This document shows, in pieces, positions 31,180 to 40,880 of a DNA stretch of 64,000 nt (the stretch's first letter is position 1; each line of letters begins with the position of its first letter). Source of the stretch: Pontibacterium sinense. GTDB taxonomy: Bacteria > Pseudomonadota > Gammaproteobacteria > Pseudomonadales > Balneatricaceae. The stretch is from positions 81,048 through 145,047 of the forward strand of contig NZ_JADEYS010000011.1 in NCBI RefSeq assembly GCF_015209595.1, read 5' to 3'. A program made the position numbers and the translations under genes. The notes under the pieces were generated by a model. That model was given only the letters and a program-made list of their open reading frames with translations, was not told where the DNA came from and did not search any database.

Positions 31180-32556
31180 TTATCGCTCCGTCAGCGCATA
31201 CTGCTTAGCACGGAATACAGGTTTTAGCAGATAATTGAGGATGCTTTTTTTCCCCGTCAGAATATCCACCTCTGCAACCATCCCCGGGATGATCGGCTTC
31301 CCCTCTCCAAGGCTGGACTCCAGAGTTTTAACCCGAACGATATAAAACGGGTTTCCCTTATCGTCCAACACCGTGTCAGCGCTGATGTGCTCCAGCGAGG
31401 CATCTAAACCGCCATAGACCACAAAGTCATAGGCCGTAAACTTCACCAGAGCGTTCTGCCCCGGTCGCAAGAAAGCGATATCACGGGGACTGATTTTAGC
31501 TTCCAGTAGCAGAGCATCATCCAGAGGCACAATTTCAACAATCTCACGCCCCGGCAATACCACACCACCGATCGTATTATAGAAAAGTCTTTTCACTGTC
31601 CCCCGTACAGGCGAACGTACCGCTGTTTGTGCAACGCGGTCAGACAAACCACGACTACTCTCCATTAAGGTATTAATGCGGGCCGTCGTACGCGATAGTT
31701 CCTCACGAATGTTATTTTTAAACTCCAGCTCAACCTCCCTCAGCTTATCCTTAGCCTCAGCGATCGCTTCTTTGGTGCGCTGAATTTTAGCCCCCGCTTG
31801 CTGACGCTCTCCGCGTAAACGTGATACCTCGCGACGCAACTTCAGCAGATCAATGGGAGACACGGCGCCTGACTCCAACAGGGGTTCACTGGCATTCAGT
31901 TCCTGCTGTGCAAAATCATAAGCGCGATCCAACTGTGCTTTCAGTGCGCGACTCTCCTGGCGTTCCTGCTCACGCTGTCTAAGTTGTTTACCAGCTATAT
32001 TTTTTGCCGCGGTTAGTTCCGCCTGACTCGAGTGGTACAACGTCATTTCCTGCTCGACAACACCAGGCGCCAACTCACGCAGGTCATCGTTAGGGGTAAA
32101 CGCCATCTCTTCAGCCACAGCCCTCAATCGAGCCGCCTTTATCTGCAGCGCTACCAACTCAGCTCTGTTCTCCCTAAAACTCGCCACTGAACGTGTCGCA
32201 TCCAACTTGACCAGCAGCTGCCCCGCCTCTACCGTCTGCCCCTCCACAACCGCAAGTTCAGTGACTACACCGCCGTCCTGAGACTGAATAACCTGTACCT
32301 GCCGGGACGGAATGACCTTACCTTCCCCTCGGGTAACCTCATCGATTTCGGCATAGGCCGACCAGCAGATCAACACGATGACCACCAGCGCGACGCCATA
32401 TAACAGCGCGCGGGCTTTCAACGGATTTTGTTCCAGCATCGCTCGATCAGCATCTTCCAGCCAGTTGAGATTATTCGCATCTTCAACAGGAATGCCCTGC
32501 TCAAAGTTGCTCTGAAATCTGAGCTTTGGAGGATCACTGTGCGGCTGATCGCTCAT
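31180..32556 (-). CDS. lapC: Type I secretion membrane fusion protein (HlyD/LapC family)
   Basis: A 458-residue periplasmic adaptor linking the ABC exporter to the TolC-type channel. One N-terminal transmembrane helix is seen at about 48-68 (ARALLYGVALVVIVLICWSA). A biotinyl-lipoyl-like part (QDGGVVTELAVVEGQTVEAG), a long coiled coil (about 110-300) and the closing HlyD beta domain (RSPVRGTVKRLFYNTIGGVV) follow. Its ATG overlaps the lapB stop by 4 bases (32553-32556), indicating coupled translation. Length is typical. Confidence 0.94.
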   Translation of the reverse strand: MSDQPHSDPPKLRFQSNFEQGIPVEDANNLNWLEDADRAMLEQNPLKARALLYGVALVVIVLICWSAYAEIDEVTRGEGKVIPSRQVQVIQSQDGGVVTELAVVEGQTVEAGQLLVKLDATRSVASFRENRAELVALQIKAARLRAVAEEMAFTPNDDLRELAPGVVEQEMTLYHSSQAELTAAKNIAGKQLRQREQERQESRALKAQLDRAYDFAQQELNASEPLLESGAVSPIDLLKLRREVSRLRGERQQAGAKIQRTKEAIAEAKDKLREVELEFKNNIREELSRTTARINTLMESSRGLSDRVAQTAVRSPVRGTVKRLFYNTIGGVVLPGREIVEIVPLDDALLLEAKISPRDIAFLRPGQNALVKFTAYDFVVYGGLDASLEHISADTVLDDKGNPFYIVRVKTLESSLGEGKPIIPGMVAEVDILTGKKSILNYLLKPVFRAKQYALTER

Positions 32557-34682
32557 AATGCCCTCCCAATACGACCCTTGCGTAACGCATCCATTACGTT
32601 GTCACGCGGACCATCTGCCACCACCTGCCCGCCATCTAATACAATAATACGGTCGACCAGCTGCAACATGGACGTGCGATGCGTCGTCAGCAACATGGTT
32701 TTTCCCTTCGCAAACTGCTCAAGATGAGACAGAATCGCCGCTTCAGATGTGTGGTCCATTGATCCGGTGGCTTCATCCAACAGCAGCAACGGCGGGTTAT
32801 GGATCGCTGCCCGTGCCAGCGTCACCGCTTTTCGTTGCCCACCGGAAAGAAACTCCCCTCGCTCGCCCACATTCATATCAAAACCTTGTGGATGACGATT
32901 AATGAAATCACTCAGATCAGCCAGCTTTACAGCCCGGTCCAATGCAGCCTGTGACACCTGAGCATTTGCCAACACCAGGTTTTCCTTCAATGTCCCGTAA
33001 AAAAGAGTTGCGTCTTGAGGCACGTAACCTATCTGATGACGTAACTCGGCAGGGTCCAGCTGACGAAGATCCATTCCATCAACCAGTACGGCCCCCTCTG
33101 CCGGTTGATAGAGTCCCATCAACAATCGGTTCAATGTCGTTTTTCCCGAACCCACCCGTCCGAGGACGGCCACATGCTCACCGGGCTGCAGCGAAAAACT
33201 CACATCGTTGAGGGTAGAGATTTCAGCACCCGGATAAGTAAAAGAAACATGCCTGAACGTAACCTCACCTTTTAATGAAGCTCGGCTGGAGAAACGCTTA
33301 CCGACTGGACGTTCTACCGGCTGATCCATAACCTCATTCAGTGCGGTCAACGCCGTCCGGGCATTATGATATTGAGTTAATAAACCGGCCACCTGACTGA
33401 TCGGTGCCATCGCACGGTTGCTCAACATGGTCGCCGCAATCAACCCACCCAGGCTTAATTCACCTTCTGCGATCAGGTACACACCCATCACAATGATGCT
33501 GACACTCACCAATTGTTGTGCCCACAGCGCTACATTGAGGTTCGTTGATGCCAGCAATCTCAACTGAACACCCACCCGATCCAGAAACGCCGCAGCCTTC
33601 TCCCAGCGGCGCTGCATCATGCCTTCGGCACACATGGACTTAAGCGTATCCAGCCCGATCAGGCTTTCGATCAACACTGAGTTTCGCATGGAGCTGGCCT
33701 GATACATGCTTTCAGTCAGCTTTCGCATTTTTCGCTGTGTCGTCAGTGCATATAGAACCACGACGGCGATACCCACCAGCAAGGGAACTACCATGCCTGT
33801 CGCGATCCAACCAATCACCAGAATAAAGATCAGGGTAAATGGCAGATCAATCAGTGCGGTCAGAGACGCCGATGTGGTGAAATCACGCACCGACTCATAA
33901 GAACGCAGGTTAGCCGCAAACGCCCCCACCGACTGAGGCCGGTGCTCCATCTTCAGCCCTAACACTTGTTCCATAATCCGTACCGACAGGAGGATATCCA
34001 CCCGCTTGCCAGCCAGATCGAGAAAGTATCCACGCATGGTTCGCAACGCCAGATCAGCCACCAGCACCACGCCGATCCCAATCGCCAACATCCACAAAGT
34101 TTCAAGCGCGTGGTTGGGTACCACACGGTCATACACATTCATGGCAAATAATGGCAATGCCAACGCAAACAGGTTGATAAAAAATGCCGCCAGCAACACA
34201 TCTCTATAGAGTCCCAGGTTCTCCCCCATGGCACTCCAGAACCAATGACCTTTTGACGCTTTACTGATATTCGAGGTACGGGAATCAAAACGAAATTTTG
34301 GTCGGGCATAGATCACCAGCCCGGTGTAACTGTCGTTTAATTGGGCAACAGGAATGTCTTCGACGGTATCGGACAATTCGGGGAAGATAACGTGAGCATG
34401 ACGTTTATCTTCACTCCATCCCATCAATACACAGGCATCGTCTCCGTCCATCAATAACACGGCAGGAAGCGCCCGCTCACGTACATGCGACAACGGCTTG
34501 CTCAGTAGTTTGCTGACAAGCCCCACACGTGCAGCAGCCCGCCCAAACAAATAGGGCGTGAGATGCGCTTGCTCAAGGGGCAAACCGGATACCAGAGACT
34601 CACGATTAACACTCTCACCGTGAAATGCACTCAGGACCAGCAGACACTCAAGCAAAGAATCGATGTCCATCTTTGCGTCCAT
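32553..34682 (-). CDS. lapB: Type I secretion ABC transporter (LapB family)
   Basis: A 709-residue exporter subunit. It has an N-terminal C39-like domain (residues 1-125) of the type found in LapB exporters, probably non-proteolytic, six membrane helices (about 155-440) and an ATPase domain with Walker A GRVGSGKTT, signature LSGGQRKA and Walker B LLLLDEAT. The ATG at 34680-34682 has AGGAG 6 bases upstream; a GTG two codons earlier is also open. It is first of a lapB-lapC-luxR operon and would export the adhesin at 25001-30286 in one step. Confidence 0.94.
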   Translation of the reverse strand: MDAKMDIDSLLECLLVLSAFHGESVNRESLVSGLPLEQAHLTPYLFGRAAARVGLVSKLLSKPLSHVRERALPAVLLMDGDDACVLMGWSEDKRHAHVIFPELSDTVEDIPVAQLNDSYTGLVIYARPKFRFDSRTSNISKASKGHWFWSAMGENLGLYRDVLLAAFFINLFALALPLFAMNVYDRVVPNHALETLWMLAIGIGVVLVADLALRTMRGYFLDLAGKRVDILLSVRIMEQVLGLKMEHRPQSVGAFAANLRSYESVRDFTTSASLTALIDLPFTLIFILVIGWIATGMVVPLLVGIAVVVLYALTTQRKMRKLTESMYQASSMRNSVLIESLIGLDTLKSMCAEGMMQRRWEKAAAFLDRVGVQLRLLASTNLNVALWAQQLVSVSIIVMGVYLIAEGELSLGGLIAATMLSNRAMAPISQVAGLLTQYHNARTALTALNEVMDQPVERPVGKRFSSRASLKGEVTFRHVSFTYPGAEISTLNDVSFSLQPGEHVAVLGRVGSGKTTLNRLLMGLYQPAEGAVLVDGMDLRQLDPAELRHQIGYVPQDATLFYGTLKENLVLANAQVSQAALDRAVKLADLSDFINRHPQGFDMNVGERGEFLSGGQRKAVTLARAAIHNPPLLLLDEATGSMDHTSEAAILSHLEQFAKGKTMLLTTHRTSMLQLVDRIIVLDGGQVVADGPRDNVMDALRKGRIGRAL

Positions 34683-35023
34683 AGCCACTCCTGTTTAAAT
34701 GGCCATGCGTCCTCATCCAAAAAATATGGCCAGTCCTGTCAATCTAGCTGAACATTGGCCGGAACATAAAACGTTCACTAAAGAATAATTTTCATACAGA
34801 ATTCGGACTGAAAACTGGAAAAAGCGCCGTTCTTTGCCTGTTTTTATCTTTTTATACCGTCAAGAATGGGTCACAAGGTTTCGTGACTCGTGTCCATTCG
34901 CATCATCCGAAACTGTAAACATGCCGTTACAAGTCGCTGATAAGAGACAACTATCCCCTTTCTAAAACCAACACAGCGCGTTTGAATTCGACCGGCGTGT
35001 AGCTATAGCAACAGGCATAAAAA
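34683..35023. other. Promoter region of the lap exporter operon
   Basis: No gene is supported in these 340 bases. The part nearest lapB (34683-34900) is AT-rich and should hold the promoter. No operator was recognised. Confidence 0.5.
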
Positions 35024-35043
35024 AGCCCCGCATTTGCGAGGCT
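35024..35043 (-). terminator. Terminator of the indolepyruvate oxidoreductase gene
   Basis: AGCCCCGC and GCGAGGCT form an 8-bp stem with one mismatch and a 4-base loop. On the leftward strand it is followed by six T residues. Confidence 0.85.
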
Positions 35044-35067
35044 GGTATAGCGTATCTATCGATCTAG

Positions 35068-38000
35068 TTAATCCACTAATTCCGGCTCAGCGATTTGAAC
35101 GGCATTAATGGTCTTCTGCGGATTACGCATACGCTCGTCTAACAGCTCCCAGCGTTCGCGTGCCAGCTTCAGGTTCTTTTCTTTCACATGACCAAAACCT
35201 TTAATCTGCAACGGTACGTTCGCGATCTCCACGGCGGTATCCAATGTATCGCCTGAAAGCTCACGGATCAGGTTTTCGATCCGGCGACGATACTGCTTGA
35301 TCAATGCCCGCTCTTCGCGACGCTCGGCACTGTAACCAAACGGATCCATCCAGCTACCACGCACACCTTTGAAGCCTGCAATGATCTGCAAGGCTTTATA
35401 CATCCAGCCGCCAAACTCCCGCTTTTTCAGCTGACCGGTACGTGGGTCACGTTTTGACAGCACTGGCGGAGCCATATGAAATTTCAGCTCAAAGTCTCCG
35501 CTGAACTGACGTTTGATATTTGCCAGCCACGCACCATCGGTATATAAGCGCGCCACTTCGTACTCATCTTTATAGGCCATTAGCTTATACAAACTGCGCG
35601 CCACCGCTTCGGTCAGCGCTGTACTATCCGGCGCGATTCTCTGCTCTGCCGCACGCACCTGATCCACCAGATAGGTGTATTTAGCGGAGTAGTTTGCGCT
35701 CTGATACGCCACCAGATCTTTCGCCCGGCGCTTGATCAGCTGATCGACACTCTCTGACATCACCCGCCATTCCGGCGTTGGGAATCCCTGCTCCATCAGT
35801 TTTTCGATCTGTGCCGGATCATGTGCCATCAGGCGACCGAGCTTAAAGGCACGCAGGTTATACGGTACGGCAACACCATTTTTCTCGATAGCCGTTTCGA
35901 TAGAGGCCAGTTTCACCGGCAACCAGCCCATCTGACAGGCATAGCCCAGCAGCATAATGTTGGCACCAATGGTATCGCCGGTCAGGCGTTGTGCCACATC
36001 GGTGGAGTCAAAGAAATGTGCATTGCCATCACCCGTAAAGCGGGTCAATGCAGCGCGCATATCATCCACAGGGATATGGAAGTCACCGTCACGGGTGAAG
36101 GCACCGGTCACCGTTTCATGTTCGTTCACCACTGCGCGGGTAAAACCCTGACGCAATCGAGAGAGACCTTCATCGCTGGAGCTGGTCACAATATCAGCGC
36201 CGATCAGCAGGTTTGCCTGTCCTGTGGATAAACGGGTCGATTTCAGTTCATCAACGGAGTTGCCGATCTTCAGATGGCAGAACACCGCACCAAACTTCTG
36301 CGCCATACCAGTCAGGTCCAGTACCTGTGAGGCTTTCCCTTCCGCCTGAGCCGCATCACCCATCAGTGAGGAGATGGTGACTACGCCGGTACCACCGATA
36401 CCGCATACCAATGCGCCAAATACCCCATCGGATTCTGCAACCGGTGGCTGTGGCAACGCATCAAACAAGGCATCGGACATCTCCACCCCTTTGCCCTTAG
36501 TCAGCTCGCCACCTTCAACGGTCACAAAGCTTGGGCAGAAGCCGTTCACGCAGGAGAAGTCTTTGTTACACGCTGACTGGTCGATCATCCGTTTACGACC
36601 CAACTCGGTTTCCAGTGGCTGCACAGACAAACAGTTCGACGCTTCGCCACAGTCACCACAACCTTCACACAGGCGGTAGTTGATATAAGCACGCTTGGAT
36701 GGATCTTCAGCGCTGCCGCGTTTACGACGACGGCGCAGTTCTGTGGCACAGGTCTGCTCGTAGATCAGGACGGTAACACCAGAAATCTGCTGCAACTCTT
36801 CCTGTACTTTGATCAGGTCATCGCGGTGATAGAGCTGAGTATCCGGGGCAAACTCACTTTTGTTAAATTTGGACGGATCAGCACTGACTACAACGACCTT
36901 GGCCGCGCCTTCCGCTTTTAACTCATGGGTAATCGCTTGCACACTCAGCGGACCGTCATGGGGCTGACCACCCGTCATCGCTACAGCATCGTTAAAGAGG
37001 ATTTTGTAGGTGATGTTCACACCCGAAGCGATCGCCTGACGAATCGCGTTGGAACCGGAGTGGTAATAGGTTCCATCGCCCAAATTCACGAAGGCATGTT
37101 CCTGATCCACAAACGGTGCGGCACCAGCCCACGTGGCACCCTCGCCACCCATCTGGGTAAAGCTGACCCCGTCTCGATCCATCAACCGCACTAGATAGTG
37201 ACAGCCAATCCCCACCAACTGATTCGCGCCCTCCGGGGTTTTAGTCGAGCTATTATGTGGACAACCGGAACAGAAATACGGTGTACGATCGACCACGTTG
37301 CGCGGTACCGAAAGCTGCTGATCGGTCTGATCCAGCATGGCAATCCAGTCACGCATCGAGTCGGTGATATGGTGCCCCTGCAACCAGTCCACCAATACCC
37401 GCGCAATCAATGCGGGTGTCAGTTCACCATTAGTTGGCAGCTGCTCTTTTCCTGCCAAATTGCGCTTACCCAACACCCGTGGACGCTGTGCTTCAGGAAT
37501 ATCGTAAAGCACGTCTTTCACCTGTGTTTCCAGAAACGGACGTGACTCCTCGATCACGATCAGTTCATCCACAGTTTGCGCAAACTCACGCAACGAGCTT
37601 TCTTCCAGTGGCCAGGTCACCACTACCTTAAACAACGACAAACCCAGTTCGTCACGCTGCTGCTGACTGATCCCCAGATCATTTAGCGCTTCCAGCGTGT
37701 CTGCGTAGCTCTTGCCCGCAGTCACAATACCAAAACGCCGCTTGGCTGAATCTTTGGTCACGCGGTTCAGGTTATTGGCTTTAACAAAAGCTTTAACCGC
37801 AGGGATACGTGCCACTGCCATACGGTGATCCTGATCCACCGACTGATCCGGCCAACGGATATGGACGCCACACTCTGGCATCTCAAAGTCGGTCGGCAGA
37901 ACAGTCTGCGTGCGCGCCGGATCCACATCCACCATGTACCAGGATTCAGCGATATCGGAGACCGACTTCACCGCAACCCAAACACCTGCAAAACGTGATA

Positions 38001-38565
38001 GCTGGTAGGCAATCAGACCAGAATCATAAATATCCTGTACCGAGGAGCACTGCATCACCGGGATACATAAACCGGACAATACATATTCACTTTGCTGCTG
38101 AATACTGGAGGAGCGGCTCATCGGGTCATCACCCACCGCCATCACCACACCACCCTTTGGATGGGTGCCCCAAAGGTTACCGTGGTGCAATGCATCGGCC
38201 GCCTGATCGACCCCCGGACCTTTGCCGTACCAGAGGCCAAAGACACCGTCGAATTGACTGGAACCAAAGAAATCGATCTGCTGAGAACCCCATACGGCTG
38301 TCGCCGCCATCGCTTCATTCACACCGGGGTTAAACTTGATGTTGCGCTCACCCAGCGCTTTACCCACCCGTTTGGCATCCTGATCAAAATGACCAAATGG
38401 GGAACCGCGATAACCGGAGATAAATCCGGCCGTATTCAATCCGGCTTCCTGATCGCGCCGGTGCTGTTCAAATGTCAGACGCAGATACGCCTGATTGCCG
38501 GACATAAATACCGGTCCGTTTTGTTCTACATAAGTCTGTTCTGGACGTTTTTTCGGTGCTGACAT
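35068..38565 (-). CDS. Indolepyruvate ferredoxin oxidoreductase (fused subunits)
   Basis: A 1165-residue enzyme that decarboxylates aryl-pyruvates such as indolepyruvate to acyl-CoA with ferredoxin as acceptor. Order of parts: pyrimidine/core domains (FISGYRGSPFGHFDQD), the TPP-binding part (YFCSGCPHN, GIGCHYLVRL, GDGTYYHSGSNA), a Cys-rich [4Fe-4S] region (LCEGCGDCGEASNC and CNKDFSCVNGFC), then the gamma-type domain (GIGGTGVVTISSLMG) and a C-terminal extension. This is the long bacterial fusion of IorA and IorB; length fits (about 1160). The ATG at 38563-38565 has GGAAG upstream; a frame 5 codons longer opens at a TTG. It probably acts in aromatic amino acid degradation, with the MaoC-type gene upstream on the same strand. 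Confidence 0.92.
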   Translation of the reverse strand: MSAPKKRPEQTYVEQNGPVFMSGNQAYLRLTFEQHRRDQEAGLNTAGFISGYRGSPFGHFDQDAKRVGKALGERNIKFNPGVNEAMAATAVWGSQQIDFFGSSQFDGVFGLWYGKGPGVDQAADALHHGNLWGTHPKGGVVMAVGDDPMSRSSSIQQQSEYVLSGLCIPVMQCSSVQDIYDSGLIAYQLSRFAGVWVAVKSVSDIAESWYMVDVDPARTQTVLPTDFEMPECGVHIRWPDQSVDQDHRMAVARIPAVKAFVKANNLNRVTKDSAKRRFGIVTAGKSYADTLEALNDLGISQQQRDELGLSLFKVVVTWPLEESSLREFAQTVDELIVIEESRPFLETQVKDVLYDIPEAQRPRVLGKRNLAGKEQLPTNGELTPALIARVLVDWLQGHHITDSMRDWIAMLDQTDQQLSVPRNVVDRTPYFCSGCPHNSSTKTPEGANQLVGIGCHYLVRLMDRDGVSFTQMGGEGATWAGAAPFVDQEHAFVNLGDGTYYHSGSNAIRQAIASGVNITYKILFNDAVAMTGGQPHDGPLSVQAITHELKAEGAAKVVVVSADPSKFNKSEFAPDTQLYHRDDLIKVQEELQQISGVTVLIYEQTCATELRRRRKRGSAEDPSKRAYINYRLCEGCGDCGEASNCLSVQPLETELGRKRMIDQSACNKDFSCVNGFCPSFVTVEGGELTKGKGVEMSDALFDALPQPPVAESDGVFGALVCGIGGTGVVTISSLMGDAAQAEGKASQVLDLTGMAQKFGAVFCHLKIGNSVDELKSTRLSTGQANLLIGADIVTSSSDEGLSRLRQGFTRAVVNEHETVTGAFTRDGDFHIPVDDMRAALTRFTGDGNAHFFDSTDVAQRLTGDTIGANIMLLGYACQMGWLPVKLASIETAIEKNGVAVPYNLRAFKLGRLMAHDPAQIEKLMEQGFPTPEWRVMSESVDQLIKRRAKDLVAYQSANYSAKYTYLVDQVRAAEQRIAPDSTALTEAVARSLYKLMAYKDEYEVARLYTDGAWLANIKRQFSGDFELKFHMAPPVLSKRDPRTGQLKKREFGGWMYKALQIIAGFKGVRGSWMDPFGYSAERREERALIKQYRRRIENLIRELSGDTLDTAVEIANVPLQIKGFGHVKEKNLKLARERWELLDERMRNPQKTINAVQIAEPELVD

Positions 38566-38673
38566 ATTCACTTCCATCAATACAAAGTGCTGAAGCCACC
38601 GACTGCATAAACAGATGGCTGTGGTTCAAAAGAGTGTGGCTGGACTAAACGCTGCGCATATCGCTGGCAGTGC

Positions 38674-39132
38674 TCAGTCCATCATCGCTTTGACTTTTTG
38701 CGGAATCGGTTTTACTACGCCTTCGCCGGTGATGATCTTTTCCCCCTGCTCATCAAAGCATTCGGTACTTAACGTCACGGTATTGGTATCGTTGTCGATC
38801 GCCTTTACGGTCACGACCGCACGGTAATCCCGGCCGAAAAATGCAGGCCGCAAAAACTCAACACTCTGCTTCAACCAGAGCGCACCTTGTCCCGGCATAT
38901 CCATACCCAACAAACCGGAAAACTGAGAAACAGAAAACATGCCGTGTGCGACACGTTCGCGGAAAATACTGGCGGCGGCATACGCCTCATCGTGATGGGC
39001 AGGATTCCAGTCACCTGAAATCTCTGAAAATTGAATCGCATCCTCGTAATCAATGCTGTATTGCTTCTCTGCACTCATGCCCACGCGCAGATCCTGAACT
39101 GTCATACATCCTTTTGGTTTAGGTATATCCAT
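38674..39132 (-). CDS. MaoC-like (R)-specific enoyl-CoA hydratase family protein
   Basis: A 152-residue hot-dog protein with the MaoC dehydratase signature: FSEISGDWNPAHHDEAYAAA, then FRERVAHGMF, giving the catalytic Asp and His and the substrate loop. It hydrates enoyl-CoA, often linking beta-oxidation to polyester synthesis, but exact substrate is open. GAAGGG lies 6 bases before the ATG at 39132. It is 108 bp upstream of the indolepyruvate oxidoreductase gene on the same strand and could be cotranscribed. A perfect dyad lies 55 bp upstream of its start. Confidence 0.88.
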   Translation of the reverse strand: MDIPKPKGCMTVQDLRVGMSAEKQYSIDYEDAIQFSEISGDWNPAHHDEAYAAASIFRERVAHGMFSVSQFSGLLGMDMPGQGALWLKQSVEFLRPAFFGRDYRAVVTVKAIDNDTNTVTLSTECFDEQGEKIITGEGVVKPIPQKVKAMMD

Positions 39133-39451
39133 GCGTACCCTTCCCCCACAGATCGTTCGATTTATAGTTATATGCTGTCGGGCCGCTTGATCATCTGATC
39201 AATCCGCACTCACCTCTGTGCGTATAGAATTTGACCAATCACTCATATGATCAAACCCTGTACAGCCCGCTTCTATCCTTGGGGTATAGAGCAAGTGCAA
39301 TGCCAATACCGATGGTATTAGCCTTTCGGACAGTCCACAGGCATCTATAGCTTTTCTCAATCAAAACCATTTTATTGTTTAATTTTATTAAAAAACCGCG
39401 TTCACATACTATTTACCTATCGAAACGAACAACACCACGGAGATCGAAAAC
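39133..39451. promoter_or_regulatory. Divergent promoter region of MaoC-like and peroxiredoxin genes
   Basis: These 319 bases hold no gene. On the left is the dyad at 39187-39202. On the right, the leftward strand reads ATAGGTAAATAGTAT at about 39409-39423, which resembles an OxyR half-site (ATAGNTNNNANCTAT) with two mismatches; OxyR control of the peroxiredoxin is plausible but weak. Confidence 0.35.
39187..39202. promoter_or_regulatory. 16-bp perfect dyad upstream of MaoC-like gene
   Basis: TTGATCA and TGATCAA are perfect inverted arms separated by TC. The position, 55 bp from the MaoC-like start, suits an operator, for example of a fatty-acid-responsive repressor. No regulator gene lies nearby. 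Confidence 0.4.
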
Positions 39452-40192
39452 ATGTTCCAGAATCGCGAAGGTCAGGCAGTCCCACAGGTAAGCTTCCCGG
39501 TACGTGAAGGTAACGATTGGAAAACCCTCACCGCCGACCAGCTGTTTAAAGGAAAAACTGTGATCGTCTTTGCTTTGCCAGGCGCATTCACACCCACGTG
39601 TTCCAGTACTCACCTGCCGCGTTACAACGAACTGGCACCTGTATTCAAAGCAAACGGCGTCGACGACATTATCTGTCTGTCTGTAAACGACACCTTCGTG
39701 ATGAACGCATGGGCGGAAGATCAGAAAGCGGAGAAAATCACCTTCCTGCCAGACGGCAACGGTGACTTCAGCGAAGGTATGGGTTTGCTGGTCGACAAAA
39801 ACGATCTGGGCTTTGGCAAACGCAGCTGGCGTTACTCGATGCTGGTTAAAGACGGCATCATCGACCAGATGTTCATCGAGCCAGACCTGCCAGGCGACCC
39901 GTTTGAAGTATCCGACGCAGACACCATGCTGAACTACATCAACCCGAATGCTGAACAGCCTAAGCGCGTCACTATGATCACTAAGCCGGGTTGTGGACAC
40001 TGCACCCGTGCGAAGAATGCACTGAAAGTACGTGGTTACAAGTTTGAAGAGATCGAACTGGGTACGAACGGCGTGAGCTACAGCACGTTGACGGCGATTT
40101 CCGGTCAGGGGACGACACCTCAGATCTTCATCGACGGCGAACACGTGGGTGGGGCTGATGAGCTGGAGAGCTGGTTGGGGGCGAACGCTTAA
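39452..40192 (+). CDS. Hybrid peroxiredoxin-glutaredoxin (PGdx)
   Basis: A 246-residue cytosolic peroxidase that reduces hydroperoxides with glutathione. The N-terminal Prx5 domain has the peroxidatic Cys50 in PGAFTPTCSSTHLP. The C-terminal glutaredoxin domain carries C181-G-H-C184 and the glutathione-binding TPQIFIDGEHVGG. This fusion is known in Haemophilus, Vibrio and marine gammaproteobacteria. Codon use is strongly biased, suggesting high expression. A good terminator follows the gene. Confidence 0.95.
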   Translation: MFQNREGQAVPQVSFPVREGNDWKTLTADQLFKGKTVIVFALPGAFTPTCSSTHLPRYNELAPVFKANGVDDIICLSVNDTFVMNAWAEDQKAEKITFLPDGNGDFSEGMGLLVDKNDLGFGKRSWRYSMLVKDGIIDQMFIEPDLPGDPFEVSDADTMLNYINPNAEQPKRVTMITKPGCGHCTRAKNALKVRGYKFEEIELGTNGVSYSTLTAISGQGTTPQIFIDGEHVGGADELESWLGANA

Positions 40193-40231
40193 GGCGATTA
40201 CGCTCGGCTTTTACAGTAGAGATGGTTTTGG

Positions 40232-40257
40232 GGAGAGCTTTTTAGCTCTCCTTTTTT
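40232..40257 (+). terminator. Intrinsic terminator of the PGdx gene
   Basis: GGAGAGCT and AGCTCTCC pair around a four-T loop and are followed by six T residues. Confidence 0.9.
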
Positions 40258-40334
40258 GTTTGTGGTGACTTTCGCAGCGAACCTACATTCACGAAAAGAC
40301 GTCAGAGAATAATCCGATCTAAATAGTTCTGTTT

Positions 40335-40835
40335 TATTTGCTCTTTTCGCCCTTTTTGGGCGAGGCAAGGGGAGTTGCTGAACTCCCCTTACCAATCCCC
40401 GTCAGCCCCACTACTTGCCGGACTGCGTCCGGTTCCCTGTGCGTTTCGGCTTACCGTGGGGCTGCGGAACTCGTCGCTTCGCTCCTCAGACAGTCCTCGC
40501 CTTACTCCACGATAACCCTGCAATGCTCGGCTTCGTAAAGGGGATCATATCCCTCAGTAACCTGAGCGTTTTACACGAAGGTCAAGAGTAAAACGATGCA
40601 CAGGCATGATGTCTCGCTCGGATTGCATTCCCTTCTACGCAGCTGAGCATTGCAGAAAGAAAGCGTTAAAAGCGAATTCTGTCTGAGGCCAAAGGCCGAG
40701 TTCATTCGCTTAGCTTTATTTCGAAACGCGCAGGGAACACCGCAAAGCGGTGCAAGTAGTAGGGTTGGCTGGGATTGGTAAGGGAGGGACAATCCCCTCC
40801 CTTACCTCGCCCAAGAGGGGCGAAAAAAGAAATTG
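40335..40835. repeat. Large two-armed palindromic element with conserved internal hairpins
   Basis: This gene-free 500-bp stretch is an imperfect palindrome centred near 40583, with two arms of about 245 bp colinear in inverted orientation. Each arm, read from its outer end, has the same series. Hairpin A is TCGCCC/GGGCGA (40347-40363; 40807-40823). Hairpin B is AAGGGGAGTT/AACTCCCCTT (40367-40390) in the left arm and TAAGGGAGGG/CCCTCCCTTA (40779-40804) in the right. ACCAATCCC and CTACTTGC follow. Hairpin C is CCGGAC/GTCCGG (40418-40432) or CACCGC/GCGGTG (40738-40752). Then come GTTCCCTG, GCGTTTCG, GAACTCG, CTCAGACAG and CTGCAATGCTC. Hairpins B and C differ in sequence between arms but keep pairing. 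It is probably two inverted copies of a structured repeat. Confidence 0.8.
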
Positions 40836-40880
40836 AAACACGCACATCAAAACTCAAACAAGCGATGGATGAAGGAGGCA

